64,000 nucleotides of DNA from JANQPA01 sp964548175 (GCA_964548175.1 CAZJQS010000001.1:213990-277989); one strand, 5' to 3'. Shown: positions 1 through 8,434, counted from the first letter of the stretch. Made by a program: numbers and translations. The notes: generated by a model from the sequence alone, not told the origin.

Positions 1-577
1 CGGCGGCGAGAAATCCCTGAATGTTGCTTTCTTCGTCATTCATGACTGCTTCTATAGCTGGCGGGACCAATACATGAGAAGCCAGAATGGAATAGTTGGA
101 TACGTTCATTCGCCGGGCGTTCATTACTGACAGGGCATTGGCGGGCGCCGTTGTTTCGAAACCTACTGCAAAAAAGACCACCTCTCGCCCGGGATTTTCC
201 TTGGCCAGCTTCACGGCTTCCAGGGGAGAATACAAAATGCGGATGTCCGCCCCATTGGCTTTCACTTCCAGCAAGCTCTTCCGTGATCCTGGGACGCGGA
301 GCATATCGCCAAAAGAACATAGGATCACTCCTTTTTCTTCCGCCAAAAAAAGAGCTTTATCGATCAGGTTAAGTGGTGTCACGCAAACCGGACAGCCAGG
401 GCCATGCACCATTTGGATCTTATCAGGAAGCAAATCCAAAATGCCGTTCTTGATCAGACTGTGGGTCTGACCTCCGCAAACCTCCATGATATTCCAGGAG
501 CGCGTCGTGATTTTATGCAACTGATCCAAATATTGCTGCACCAGCTCAGGATCCCTGTATTCGGAAATGAATTTCAT
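1..577 (-). CDS. hypD: HypD, hydrogenase maturation factor (3' end outside window)
   Basis: The minus strand reads from an ATG at 577 to the window edge, giving about 192 N-terminal residues that begin MKFISEYRDPELVQQYL. HypD cysteine signatures are visible: MEVCGGQTHS near residue 32 and HGPGCPVCVTPL near residue 60, followed by GDMLRVPGS and FFAVGFETTAPA. In the family, HypD with HypC forms the scaffold on which the Fe(CN)2CO unit of [NiFe] hydrogenase is assembled, and it carries a [4Fe-4S] cluster. hypF lies 173 bp upstream on the same strand, which supports a hyp operon. The C-terminal half, including the cluster ligands, is outside the window, so intactness cannot be judged. Confidence 0.95.
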   Translation of the reverse strand, partial: MKFISEYRDPELVQQYLDQLHKITTRSWNIMEVCGGQTHSLIKNGILDLLPDKIQMVHGPGCPVCVTPLNLIDKALFLAEEKGVILCSFGDMLRVPGSRKSLLEVKANGADIRILYSPLEAVKLAKENPGREVVFFAVGFETTAPANALSVMNARRMNVSNYSILASHVLVPPAIEAVMNDEESNIQGFLAA

Positions 578-750
578 AGTCTATTCTTAAAAAATATATT
601 TCGGCTGTCGAAACCTCACCTCGCCGGCAAGCCGGTCTTTTTAGGAAGCCTCGTGCTCGAACTTACCACATCTCTGTCTCAAGAAAGGGTTCTTGAAAAG
701 ATAGAAAGGTTTTCCCATATATCGCAAGTTTGAAACACCTTTTATTCGCC

Positions 751-3033
751 TTAATTTTCCTGAATTAAATAACAAATCAACTGGCCGAACGAAACATTTT
801 CGTCATTCGGCGATAAACGACGGTGTAAGAACAACTCAAAATCCTTCGATAGGTGGTGATGGATCAAATCCATTAAAACGCTGTTTTGAAAAACGCCTCC
901 GCTAAAAGCAATTTTTTCAACCCCTAGCTGATGAGCAACTTGCCTTATTAAGGTTATTAAAGAAAAATGAAACTTGGCGGCTATAAAGGAAAGTGGCTTT
1001 TTTTGAAGGATGTCTTCAACCAAGCCACTCATCAGGGTATTCGTGGAAATGTTATTCGACAGCTTTTCTGTTTCAAAGTAACTTTCGTGAAAACCCAGGC
1101 CATTTTTCCGAAAAAAATCATAAGCCAGCGCCTCCAGCCGCATGGCTGCTTCTCCTTCGTAGGTTTGTACATCCATCAGGTCAAGCAGAGCCGCCGCCGC
1201 ATCAAAAAGACGTCCGACGCTCGAGGTCTGAAGCCGCTTTTCTCTGCTGAGCATTTGCATGTACAACTTCCATTCAATGGGCTTGAACTTATGTTCTAAA
1301 AGCCTTTCCTTTCCTGGTATTTCCTGGCAAGCAGAAAGAGCTGATATCCGGGGTTCTTTGGCCATTTTATCTCCAAGAATGAAATCAAAATAGTCAAAAT
1401 GGAAGGGACGAGAGAACTGTCCGTTTTCATACACAAAAAACTCTCCTCCCCAGATGTGTCCGTCTTCTCCAAGTCCGGTGCCATCCCAAATGACGCCCAG
1501 AATAGGTTCTTCACTTTGAAGCAGCCTGTTTTCTCCTAAAACAGCAGCAAAATGGGCCTTATGATGCTGATAGGCATAAACCGGGACTTGAAGTTCTTTC
1601 GCAAGGCTTTGGGCAAAAAGGGTGGAAGGATAACCGGGGTGAAGGTCAGCCAGGATGACCTCAGGTCGCCTCTTGAATACTTGAAAAAAATGCTGAACGG
1701 TCTTTTGGTATGTAACTTCCGTTTCATAATTAGATAAATCTCCCAGATATTGGCTGATGTAGGTGTTCTTTTGATGCAGGAAAGTAAAAGTGCTTTTTAG
1801 CATAGCACCGGCGGCGAGTATGGTTTTACCCGGCCATTGGATCGCTCCTTCAATATAGGTCGGCGCCCATCCCCTTGAACGCCTTATGATAATGCGTTGA
1901 TGGTGAAAAGGCGTAAACCGGATAACGCTGTCATCTTGCGGGACAACGATCTTCCGCTCATTGGTCAGCACGAGGTCGGCCAGCTCCGTTAATTCCCGGA
2001 GCGCTCTGTCGTCAGTATAAACGATTGGAGTTTCTGTCAGATTACCGCTTGTCGCAATGATGGGTTTTTGGTAAGCCTTCATCAACAACTCAAAAAGAGG
2101 GGCATAAGGAAGCATGACGCCCAGTTGCTGCAAGCCCGGAGCTACGGAAGGGGCTATGGTGTTTTTTTCCCGGGCATCTAAAAGGACAATAGGCGCCACC
2201 GGACTGTTCAGGGTAGCTAAAGCTTCTTTGGATAGATGAACGTCTTTTTCCAGCCTTTCTACGTCCGGGTACATCAGCGCGAAAGGTTTACTGGGGCGGC
2301 GTTTCCGGCGGCGAAGCAACCGGACCGCATCTTCCCGTTCAGCGGAGCAGGTGAGCAGATAACCGCCGATACCTTTAATGGCGACTACTTTTCCTGCTTT
2401 CCATTCCTGACAGACGGTATCGATGATGATGTCCGGGACACTACTCAATTTTTGCGATTCATTATTAAATAAATGGAGGGGGATACTACACTCAGGACAA
2501 GAGTTGGTCTGGGAAAAATAACGGCGGTCAAGGGGATTATGATATTCCTTTTTACAATCCGGGCACATTTCGAAAACGGACATGGTAGTTGTCGGCCGGT
2601 CATAGGGTAGTAGCCGGACAATAGAAAAACGCGGACCACAATTGGTGCAGGTAATGAAAGGATATTGCGCCCTCCGGTCGCTTTTTTGATGCAATTCCTT
2701 TTTACAATCCGGGCAGATGGCAAAGTCGGGTGTCAGCAGCAGGTTGACCTCGTCCTGTTCCTCGCTGTGGATGATCTGGAAATCCAGAAACTTTTTTTCT
2801 TTCACAGGAAAAAGGCGATGGCGGGTTATTCGGGCAAGAGGGGGATGGTGGTGGAGTAATTCATCACAAAAAGCCAAGGCCTGCTCTTCCATGCCATTGA
2901 ATTCAATGTGAACACCATCAGAAGAATTATTAACCCAACCATTGAGTTGATGATCAAGCGCGGTGCGGTATACGAAGGGGCGGAATCCTACCCCCTGTAC
3001 CTGACCCTGAATGTGGAGATGCCAGGTGTGCAT
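751..3033 (-). CDS. hypF: HypF, carbamoyltransferase for [NiFe]-hydrogenase maturation
   Basis: 760 aa, the usual HypF length. Domain order is canonical. An N-terminal acylphosphatase-like domain (about 3-90) has GQVQGVGFRPFVYR. Two zinc-finger blocks (about 100-185) carry CPDC...CTNCGPRFS and CPDC...CPEC. A YrdC-like domain (about 200-385) is followed by a Kae1-like carbamoyltransferase domain with YQHHKAHFAAV and FSGGVFQN. The family uses carbamoyl phosphate and ATP to make thiocarbamate on HypE, the source of cyanide ligands. I chose the ATG at 3033; an in-frame TTG at 3051 would add six residues. It reads toward hypD. No hydrogenase structural genes are in the window. Confidence 0.96.
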   Translation of the reverse strand: MHTWHLHIQGQVQGVGFRPFVYRTALDHQLNGWVNNSSDGVHIEFNGMEEQALAFCDELLHHHPPLARITRHRLFPVKEKKFLDFQIIHSEEQDEVNLLLTPDFAICPDCKKELHQKSDRRAQYPFITCTNCGPRFSIVRLLPYDRPTTTMSVFEMCPDCKKEYHNPLDRRYFSQTNSCPECSIPLHLFNNESQKLSSVPDIIIDTVCQEWKAGKVVAIKGIGGYLLTCSAEREDAVRLLRRRKRRPSKPFALMYPDVERLEKDVHLSKEALATLNSPVAPIVLLDAREKNTIAPSVAPGLQQLGVMLPYAPLFELLMKAYQKPIIATSGNLTETPIVYTDDRALRELTELADLVLTNERKIVVPQDDSVIRFTPFHHQRIIIRRSRGWAPTYIEGAIQWPGKTILAAGAMLKSTFTFLHQKNTYISQYLGDLSNYETEVTYQKTVQHFFQVFKRRPEVILADLHPGYPSTLFAQSLAKELQVPVYAYQHHKAHFAAVLGENRLLQSEEPILGVIWDGTGLGEDGHIWGGEFFVYENGQFSRPFHFDYFDFILGDKMAKEPRISALSACQEIPGKERLLEHKFKPIEWKLYMQMLSREKRLQTSSVGRLFDAAAALLDLMDVQTYEGEAAMRLEALAYDFFRKNGLGFHESYFETEKLSNNISTNTLMSGLVEDILQKKPLSFIAAKFHFSLITLIRQVAHQLGVEKIAFSGGVFQNSVLMDLIHHHLSKDFELFLHRRLSPNDENVSFGQLICYLIQEN

Positions 3034-3061
3034 GGATTTTTTATAAGACAATTATAAAAAA

Positions 3062-3222
3062 TGAGTCTGTCTCAAAAGACCTACGGCCTTTTTTCGCGGC
3101 TAATAGTATATTTTTTTAGCGGTATTTTAAGAGGAAAAATTTTATTTTTCCTCTTAAAATACCGCTAAAAAAGAAATTTATTAGGCTGCGAAAACCCGCA
3201 GGATGCTTTTGAGACAGCCTCA
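3062..3222. repeat. MITE-like palindromic element A
   Basis: 161 bp with near-identical terminal inverted repeats: TGAGTCTGTCTCAAAAG at the left, and TGAGGCTGTCTCAAAAG as the complement of the right end (16 of 17 match). Its core is a perfect 28-bp inverted repeat (3112-3139 with 3145-3172) around a 5-nt loop. It fills the gap between the hypF start and the cytochrome c stop codon and could end transcription of the cytochrome gene. Ends of the GGCTGTCTCAAAA type are common on insertion sequences, so a non-autonomous transposon derivative is the likely origin (inference). No target-site duplication is obvious. Confidence 0.75.
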
Positions 3223-3225
3223 TTT

Positions 3226-4182
3226 TCACTTGAGATGATCGCGTTGGACGGCATTAGCTATCGCCGGTAAACTTTGCATGTATGCCCATATGGCCTGCAC
3301 CTCCTCCTCCTCCAATTCCGGATGGGGAGGCATTGCCGCTGTAAGTGAAGAGCCGCCCGGATGTTTTCCAAAGCGAAGAGCATCTGAAAATTGCTGGAAG
3401 GTCCAGTCCTTCAGCCCAGTCTCATGGGGCGTCAGGTTAGCGGACAGTATGGGGCTTCCATCGTATGGATCCAGGACGGTATTTCCGCCGCCGTAAAAGC
3501 CCAAAGAATTTTCAGGATTCAGCGGATCCTGCTTGGTAAAATCGACGGAATGGCAGCGATAGCAGCCCAGCAGTCCGTCAGCCAGGTACCTGCCGTAGGC
3601 CAGTTGGTCGGACTTGTCCGGAACGTTGATGGCTTTTTCCGGATAGGGGAGCGGCTTCATTACGGTATTGGTCAACACTTTCATCAGGAAAGAGGGCTTA
3701 CAAGGTTGCTGCGCTCTGTCGACGGGCTCCAGCATGGGATCATCGCTGCGCATAAAGGCAACGATGGCATAGAGGTCCTCGTCACTCAAGAGCGGATAGC
3801 CATTCATGATATAGGAATATTTGCCGTCTTTTTTAATGCCGGTGCGCAGGAAGTGAACCAGTTCTTCATCGGTATAGCGACCGATGCCTTTAGTGGGATG
3901 GTTGGTGATGTTCTGAGCGTACACTTCGCCGAACATGGGAGGGATATCCACCATTTTTCTGCCCTGAAGCTTGCCATCTTCTGTATGGCAGCCGGCGCAG
4001 ATCATTCTGGTTAATTTTTTTCCGTGAGCGAGTGTGGCGCTATCCGGCGGAGGGATGTTGACGCTTACCTGTTTGACTTCGTACCTGGGTATGCCTTTAG
4101 CATTAATGAAAAGGCCGAGGATGAGCAGGATGCCTGCTACTACTCCCAGGGTGATGCCTGCGATTTTGAGTACTTTTTTCAT
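3226..4182 (-). CDS. Di-haem c-type cytochrome, membrane-anchored
   Basis: 318 aa from the ATG at 4182, where an uncleaved signal-anchor-like helix begins (MKKVLKIAGITLGVVAGILL). Two cytochrome c domains are visible, with haem sites CAGCH (about residue 65) and CYRCH (about residue 210). Candidate distal Met ligands are in MVDIPPMFGEV and AAMPPHPELEEEE. The architecture resembles c-type cytochromes that serve as electron-transfer subunits of periplasmic dehydrogenases; the partner is unknown. An upstream in-frame start at 4251 would add 23 residues without signal-peptide character. It lies upstream of hypF in the same direction but is separated from it by palindromic element A. Confidence 0.88.
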   Translation of the reverse strand: MKKVLKIAGITLGVVAGILLILGLFINAKGIPRYEVKQVSVNIPPPDSATLAHGKKLTRMICAGCHTEDGKLQGRKMVDIPPMFGEVYAQNITNHPTKGIGRYTDEELVHFLRTGIKKDGKYSYIMNGYPLLSDEDLYAIVAFMRSDDPMLEPVDRAQQPCKPSFLMKVLTNTVMKPLPYPEKAINVPDKSDQLAYGRYLADGLLGCYRCHSVDFTKQDPLNPENSLGFYGGGNTVLDPYDGSPILSANLTPHETGLKDWTFQQFSDALRFGKHPGGSSLTAAMPPHPELEEEEVQAIWAYMQSLPAIANAVQRDHLK

Positions 4183-4593
4183 GGTTTCAGGTTTACAAAT
4201 TGGTTTGATTAAAGAGGATTGAAGACACGTAAAGTACGAACCTCTCCGCATCGCCTGGAGTGTTGCGTTTACCTTTACTCTTGTAAAGCTAGGAAATAAT
4301 TGAATCTTTTGAATTACAGATATGTTGCAATTGTTATCAAAAACAAAGCGCCAGGCTGAAATTATGACAAATAGTTAAATAAAATTTCCTGCCAGAGGCT
4401 AAGACCGTTTGTTTTATCCAAAAAAATTTTATCTTTATTTCATAGCATTTGGGCTTATAATAAATTGGCATTTCGCTTAAAAAACCATTTGCTTTTTGTA
4501 ACGTTTCGGGTTGCTAACTGAACTTACGCCCATCCCGGTTGACCTTTTCTTATAGTTCCAGATTAATGACCATAAATGGTACGCCTAAGGTTT
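4183..4593. promoter_or_regulatory. Divergent intergenic region, no gene
   Basis: A 411-bp AT-rich gap between the divergent cytochrome and sulfotransferase genes. No convincing ORF is seen. A weak match to the Bacteroidota promoter on the plus strand is TTTG (4408-4411), 18 nt, then TATCTTTA (4430-4437). It lies about 155 nt before the sulfotransferase start. The match is imperfect, so this is a suggestion only. Confidence 0.3.
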
Positions 4594-5304
4594 ATGAATT
4601 TACTTGACCCCATTTTAATCGCTTCTCCTGCACAACGTTCTGGAACGACTTTGCTTCAGCGGCTACTTTGTTCATCAACTAATGCATTGATTTACGGCGA
4701 ATTTTGTGCGCACGAATTGTTTATGGCTACTCAGCTGTACCTGATCAAAAAAACGCAGTTTGGCATGGGACAAGGGCAAAGAAGAGCCCATATAGAGCAG
4801 GTGCTGCAAGGAGAGGTAGATGCCTGGATACCCGATCTGATGCCGGACCCCGAGGAATGGCTGGAAAAAATAGCAGAGGGCGCCTTTTTACAATTTGTGT
4901 ACATGAAAAAATTTGCGGAACAGCGGGGAAGGCCTATTTGGGGAATGAAAATGGCCGGATGGAATCCGCATAACCTGAATCAGATATTGAGCTTGTTCCC
5001 GAAATCAAAAGTGATCTATTTAACGCGAAATGCGGAAGACTGTTTGCGTTCCGCCAAAGCCATTGAAATGGTCAGGGGAGAAGAGGAGGAAAAGCAGTTT
5101 CTTCAGTTGTGGGCGAACAATAAAGCTATTGCCGAACAATTACTGCCTAAAGAAAAAACGCTTTTTATTGATTTTGAAACATTGGTAGAAGCCCCTTCGG
5201 AGATCATTTCCCAGTTGGAAGTTTTCTCAGGGGCAAGAGGCATCAAACCGGAAGTGTTGCAAAAGAAGATCAACAATGATGGAACTTATGTTTCACCCGT
5301 TTAA
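4594..5304 (+). CDS. Sulfotransferase-family protein
   Basis: 236 aa. The N-terminal P-loop-like motif SPAQRSGTTLLQRLL (about 12-26) is the 5'-phosphosulfate-binding motif of PAPS-dependent sulfotransferases. SKVIYLTRNAEDCLRSAKA (about 140-158) matches the 3'-phosphate-binding region. These enzymes transfer sulfate from PAPS to sugars, lipids or peptides; the acceptor cannot be read from the sequence. The ATG at 4594 follows CTAAGG and leads straight into the conserved domain, so I prefer it to the ATG at 4576. It heads a same-strand series with three tail-collar proteins starting 78 bp downstream. Confidence 0.82.
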   Translation: MNLLDPILIASPAQRSGTTLLQRLLCSSTNALIYGEFCAHELFMATQLYLIKKTQFGMGQGQRRAHIEQVLQGEVDAWIPDLMPDPEEWLEKIAEGAFLQFVYMKKFAEQRGRPIWGMKMAGWNPHNLNQILSLFPKSKVIYLTRNAEDCLRSAKAIEMVRGEEEEKQFLQLWANNKAIAEQLLPKEKTLFIDFETLVEAPSEIISQLEVFSGARGIKPEVLQKKINNDGTYVSPV

Positions 5305-5382
5305 AACAGGTAAGGGCTTACACAAAAATATTCAAAGCTAATTTACTTATTTATATTATTCACCTTTTAACTCATACCTTAT

Positions 5383-5919
5383 ATGCAAGGTTTTATTGGA
5401 CAGATCATCATGTTCGGCGGTAATTTTGCCCCGAGAAACTGGGCGTTTTGTGACGGTCAGCTCTTGCAAATTTCTTCGAACACCGCTTTGTTTTCCATTC
5501 TTGGCACGACCTATGGGGGAGACGGCCGGGTTACTTTTGCGCTGCCCGACCTTAGAGGCCGGGCGCCTATCGGCGAAGGTCAGGGCCCGGGGCTTACCTC
5601 TCGTGGGCTGGGTCAGCCTGGTGGTTCTGAGACGAATACATTGTCAATACTGAACCTGCCTGCCCACAATCATGCCGCATCAGGCACCATTCAGCTCGGA
5701 ACGGCATCCAACCAGCCTGCCGGAACCAACCATTTTTTACCTGTTACCACCGGCTCCAACTTCTTTTCGGATACCCAGGGCAACGGTTCTTTAAATTCGG
5801 CTTCTGTTAGCATTACGACAGGGAATAACGGGAATAACCAGCCAGTAAATAACATGCAGCCTTATGGGGTGGTGAATTACGTCATTTGTTTGGTAGGTTT
5901 ATTCCCCTCTAGAAACTAA
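5383..5919 (+). CDS. Phage tail collar domain protein, paralogue 1
   Basis: 178 aa. The N-terminal half is a tail-collar domain (Pfam PF07484 type): IGQIIMFGGNFAPRNWAFCD, then DGQLLQISSNTALFSILGTT, YGGDG and LPDLRGR. A histidine-containing NLPAHNH follows, then a Gly/Asn/Thr-rich C-terminal half ending in GLFPSRN. The family includes microcystin-dependent proteins and phage short-tail-fibre modules, often in genomes without a nearby phage. There is no signal peptide and no other tail gene nearby, so I do not call a prophage. It is the first of three tandem paralogues 38-41 bp apart, all ending in PSRN, probably one transcript ending at the hairpin at 7082. Confidence 0.9.
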   Translation: MQGFIGQIIMFGGNFAPRNWAFCDGQLLQISSNTALFSILGTTYGGDGRVTFALPDLRGRAPIGEGQGPGLTSRGLGQPGGSETNTLSILNLPAHNHAASGTIQLGTASNQPAGTNHFLPVTTGSNFFSDTQGNGSLNSASVSITTGNNGNNQPVNNMQPYGVVNYVICLVGLFPSRN

Positions 5920-5957
5920 TGCCAAGTTCCTGTTTTTTTAACAATAAAAAAATATAG

Positions 5958-6494
5958 ATGAATCCTTTTATCGGACAAATTGTAATGTTCGGGGGCAATT
6001 TTGCTCCCCGCGGTTGGGCGTTTTGCGATGGTCAGCTGTTAAGTATTGCTTCAAATTCAGCTTTGTTTTCTCTGATAGGTACTATATATGGAGGAGACGG
6101 TCGTACGACCTTTGGTTTACCTGATCTAAGAGGACGGGTGGCCCTGCATGAGGGCAGTGGGCCTGGATTGACCTCTCGCCGTATCGGTCAAGAATCGGGC
6201 GTCGAGAACACTACGCTCTCTTCACTGAATTTACCGCCGCATAATCACTCCGCTTCAGGCACCATAACGTTAGGTACGGCAGCGAACCAACCCGCCGCCA
6301 CCAATAACTTTTTACCGGTGACTACCGGCTCCAATTTTTTCTCTGATACACAAGGCAATGCAGCATTAAATGCGGCCTCTCTGAATGTTACGACAGGAAA
6401 TACCGGCGGCAATCAGCCTTTTAACAACATGGCTCCTTTTCTGGCAGTCAATTACATTATTGCCCTGGTGGGAATCTATCCCTCCAGAAATTAA
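5958..6494 (+). CDS. Phage tail collar domain protein, paralogue 2
   Basis: 178 aa, exactly the length of its neighbours. It has the tail-collar core (FGGNFAPRGWAFCDGQLL, YGGDGRTTFGLPDLRGR), LPPHNHSASG and a variable C-terminal half built round NNFLPVTTGSNFFSDTQGN. It ends in GIYPSRN. The central PVTTGSNF block is shared with the other two copies, while residues around GSGPGLTSRRIGQESGVEN differ, consistent with duplication followed by divergence. No signal peptide is seen. Function is unknown beyond the fold; the family is associated with adhesion or receptor recognition in phages. Confidence 0.9.
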   Translation: MNPFIGQIVMFGGNFAPRGWAFCDGQLLSIASNSALFSLIGTIYGGDGRTTFGLPDLRGRVALHEGSGPGLTSRRIGQESGVENTTLSSLNLPPHNHSASGTITLGTAANQPAATNNFLPVTTGSNFFSDTQGNAALNAASLNVTTGNTGGNQPFNNMAPFLAVNYIIALVGIYPSRN

Positions 6495-6535
6495 TGGAGC
6501 AAATTCAATTTTTAAAAACTTAAATTAAAGATATA

Positions 6536-7072
6536 ATGGAACCAACCTTAGGACAGATCATCATGTTCGGTGGTAATTTCGCGCCCCGCGGCTGGGCGTT
6601 GTGTGACGGCCAGCTTTTACCGATTAATCAAAATCAGGCTTTGTTCTCTATTTTAGGCACGACTTACGGAGGCGATGGCCGTACGACTTTTGGCCTGCCC
6701 GATCTAAGAGGCCGCATGGTCATACATGCAGGCACCGGCCCTGGATTGACGCCGCGCTCCATCGGCGAAAGGGGTGGATCAGAGACGAATACGCTGACTT
6801 CTATCAATATGCCGGCTCATAATCATACTGCTTCCGGCAGCATAGCCGTAGGCACCGCCTCTAACCAGGCGGCAGGTTCAGGACAATTTCTGCCTGTTAC
6901 CACCGGCTCAAATTTTTATTCTAATACTCAGGGAAACAGTAACCTGAATCCTGCTTCGCTGAATATCAACGTTGGGAATACCGGCAGTGGGCAGCCTTAT
7001 AATAACATGCAACCTTTTACCGTGGTGACTTACATCATCGCACTGCAAGGTTTATTTCCTTCAAGGAATTAA
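6536..7072 (+). CDS. Phage tail collar domain protein, paralogue 3
   Basis: 178 aa. It has FGGNFAPRGWALCDGQLLP, QNQALFSILGTTYGGDG, LPDLRGR, MPAHNHTASG, PVTTGSNFYSNTQGN and the C-terminal GLFPSRN. It is the last of the three-gene array and is followed 9 bp later by a strong hairpin. The conserved PSRN terminus in all three suggests a constrained C-terminus, perhaps for trimer assembly (inference). The context with a sulfotransferase and an LRR protein is discussed under findings. Confidence 0.9.
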   Translation: MEPTLGQIIMFGGNFAPRGWALCDGQLLPINQNQALFSILGTTYGGDGRTTFGLPDLRGRMVIHAGTGPGLTPRSIGERGGSETNTLTSINMPAHNHTASGSIAVGTASNQAAGSGQFLPVTTGSNFYSNTQGNSNLNPASLNINVGNTGSGQPYNNMQPFTVVTYIIALQGLFPSRN

Positions 7073-7081
7073 GTAAAACAA

Positions 7082-7118
7082 AAAAATATTCCTGCGCCGG
7101 AGGCGTGGGGATATTTTT
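7082..7118 (+). terminator. Intrinsic terminator after tail-collar array
   Basis: AAAAATATTCC pairs with GGGATATTTTT, with an inner GCGCC/GGCG stem and a GGA loop. The hairpin sits directly after the third tail-collar gene and ends in a T-run, so it likely closes that transcript and separates it from the LRR gene. Confidence 0.65.
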
Positions 7119-7146
7119 CACAATTGTTTTAAACGAAAAAAAATAC

Positions 7147-7725
7147 ATGAATACAGAAGAAAGAAAAAAGTGGTGGGACGGACTGGAGGAACAATGGAAA
7201 AGAGCTTTCAACGAGGCGCTATTCAACCGAACGGATACTACGGAAACACCTTCTGATGAAGAACTGGATCTTTTACTGACCTCTCCGGTGCTAAGGCTGG
7301 TGGGCCCCGGAGGTTCTTATGGGAATTTGAGCTTTAAATTGACAAACCCTTCTGGCGTACAGGCGCTAACCGCTCTTGAAACCCTCGTCCTTACCGACCA
7401 TGAGTTGGAGAGCGTTCAAGAACTGACCAACCTGATCGATATAAAGGCCTTATTTCTTTTCAATAATAAGCTTAAAAGTCTGGAAGGCCTTGAAAATATG
7501 AAAAAGCTAGACCAGCTTTATGTCAACGACAATGAATTAGAAGACTTAACGCCCATCTCCGAGCTGCCTTCTTTGACCGTTTTGAACTGTGCGTATAATA
7601 AAATTAAGGAAATGCCCCTTCCCCCAAAGATTAAAGAGTTATATTGCCTGCCGAACCCTGAATTGTCGGATGCTGAAGTGATCAGAATTGAACGGAATAA
7701 AGGAATTCGTTGCAGAAGAGGATAG
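7147..7725 (+). CDS. Leucine-rich-repeat protein, cytoplasmic-looking
   Basis: 192 aa from the ATG at 7147 (MNTEERKKWWDGLEEQWKRA). The upstream in-frame start at 7105 lies inside the preceding terminator and is rejected. After an N-terminal helical segment, about five leucine-rich repeats run from residue 75 to 175, with consensus-like turns: LETLVLTDHELES, IKALFLFNNKLKSLEGLEN, LDQLYVNDNELEDLTPI and LTVLNCAYNKIKEMP. There is no signal peptide. LRR proteins mediate protein contacts; the partner is unknown. The WWDGLEEQWKRAFNEALF head resembles that of other Bacteroidota LRR proteins with a short leading domain. Confidence 0.8.
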   Translation: MNTEERKKWWDGLEEQWKRAFNEALFNRTDTTETPSDEELDLLLTSPVLRLVGPGGSYGNLSFKLTNPSGVQALTALETLVLTDHELESVQELTNLIDIKALFLFNNKLKSLEGLENMKKLDQLYVNDNELEDLTPISELPSLTVLNCAYNKIKEMPLPPKIKELYCLPNPELSDAEVIRIERNKGIRCRRG

Positions 7726-7737
7726 TGGGTAAATAAA

Positions 7738-7898
7738 AGACTTGTTTCGACGGGATCATCACGGGTGAAAATTGGCCCTTTTTCTCCCACACTGTGCCTT
7801 TTTTCGGTCGCGTAGCTCAGCTATGCTCCCTCAAAAAGCCTTCGTGTGAAAAAAAATAGCTCATTTTTCCCACAGCGCTGACCCGTCGCAACAAGTCT
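7738..7898. repeat. MITE-like palindromic element E
   Basis: 161 bp bounded by inverted repeats AGACTTGTTTCGACGGG (7738-7754) and CCCGTCGCAACAAGTCT (7882-7898), 16 of 17 complementary. The interior carries a further hairpin built on GTAGCT-C-AGCTAT flanked by GCCTTTTT and AAAAAGCC. No coding capacity. It lies directly beside element D, so this 357-bp gap is two palindromic elements back to back. The ends do not resemble those of elements A-D. Confidence 0.65.
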
Positions 7899-7905
7899 AA
7901 AATTT

Positions 7906-8026
7906 GGGTTTGTGTAAAAGTCAGTTGCTCCTGCCGGCCAATAGGCGGCAGGTTTACTCGGCCTAGAAAATTCAAAAAAGAATTTGATTAGCGGCCTAAA
8001 TAGGTACAATGACTTTTAAACAACCC
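7906..8026. repeat. MITE-like element D, core-deleted member of the B/C family
   Basis: 121 bp. The left end GGGTTTGTGTAAAAGTCAGT and right end ATGACTTTTAAACAACCC form inverted termini. An internal small hairpin TGCCGGCC/GGCGGCA is present. The right half matches element B (AAGAATTTGATTAGC and GTACAATGACTTTTAA against GAATTTCATTAGC and GTACCATGACTTTTAA). The central hairpin found in B and C, with TTTTGCCGAAG arms, is missing. Confidence 0.65.
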
Positions 8027-8083
8027 TATTTTATTTAATATAGGTTTTTGCTTATTCTTTTGAAACCCAACAAAAAAAACAAA

Positions 8084-8434
8084 ATGATGGATAGAAGACA
8101 TTTTATCACTACAACCGGCATGGCAGGTTCCGCCGCCTTCATAGGCGCCGATATTCTTGGCAGGGCAGGCATTCAGTCGCTTCAGGCGAGGATGTTATTA
8201 GAGCCTGCTGAGTATAAGCTTTTTCAGTCTTTCGTTTCCTCTTATGAGGCGTCTTTGAAAGAACTTGATTTTTGCCCTCGCAACATAAGAAACCTTTATT
8301 CAATCACCGAAGTGACTAGTCGTAAATTCAAAGACGGTGACTATGAGGTTAAGCTGAAGAATGTAAATAACGATCTTATCGTTTTGATAAAAAAAGGAAC
8401 CGTAGAAGCGGTCAAGATCCTGCGAGCAGTTTAG
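8084..8434 (+). CDS. Small secreted protein with Tat-like signal, unknown function
   Basis: 116 aa from the ATG at 8084. The start reads MMDRRHFITTTGMAGSAAFI, a twin-arginine-style signal (RRHFITT) followed by a hydrophobic stretch. The mature part of about 85 aa has no family I recognise. It is mixed alpha/beta by composition, ending in DLIVLIKKGTVEAVKILRAV. The ORF could be extended upstream to 8048, but that adds a polar, Lys/Asn-rich leader that would bury the signal. Its stop overlaps the aldehyde dehydrogenase stop by 4 bp in convergent orientation. Confidence 0.65.
   Translation: MMDRRHFITTTGMAGSAAFIGADILGRAGIQSLQARMLLEPAEYKLFQSFVSSYEASLKELDFCPRNIRNLYSITEVTSRKFKDGDYEVKLKNVNNDLIVLIKKGTVEAVKILRAV

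Noticed and set aside
3226..4182. Cytochrome c as a hydrogenase subunit
   Set aside because: It lies next to hypF but is separated by a palindromic element, and has no b-type cytochrome or hydrogenase features.
5383..7072. Prophage called from three tail-collar genes
   Set aside because: No capsid, terminase, portal, integrase or other tail genes are nearby, and collar-domain proteins are common in bacterial genomes outside phages.
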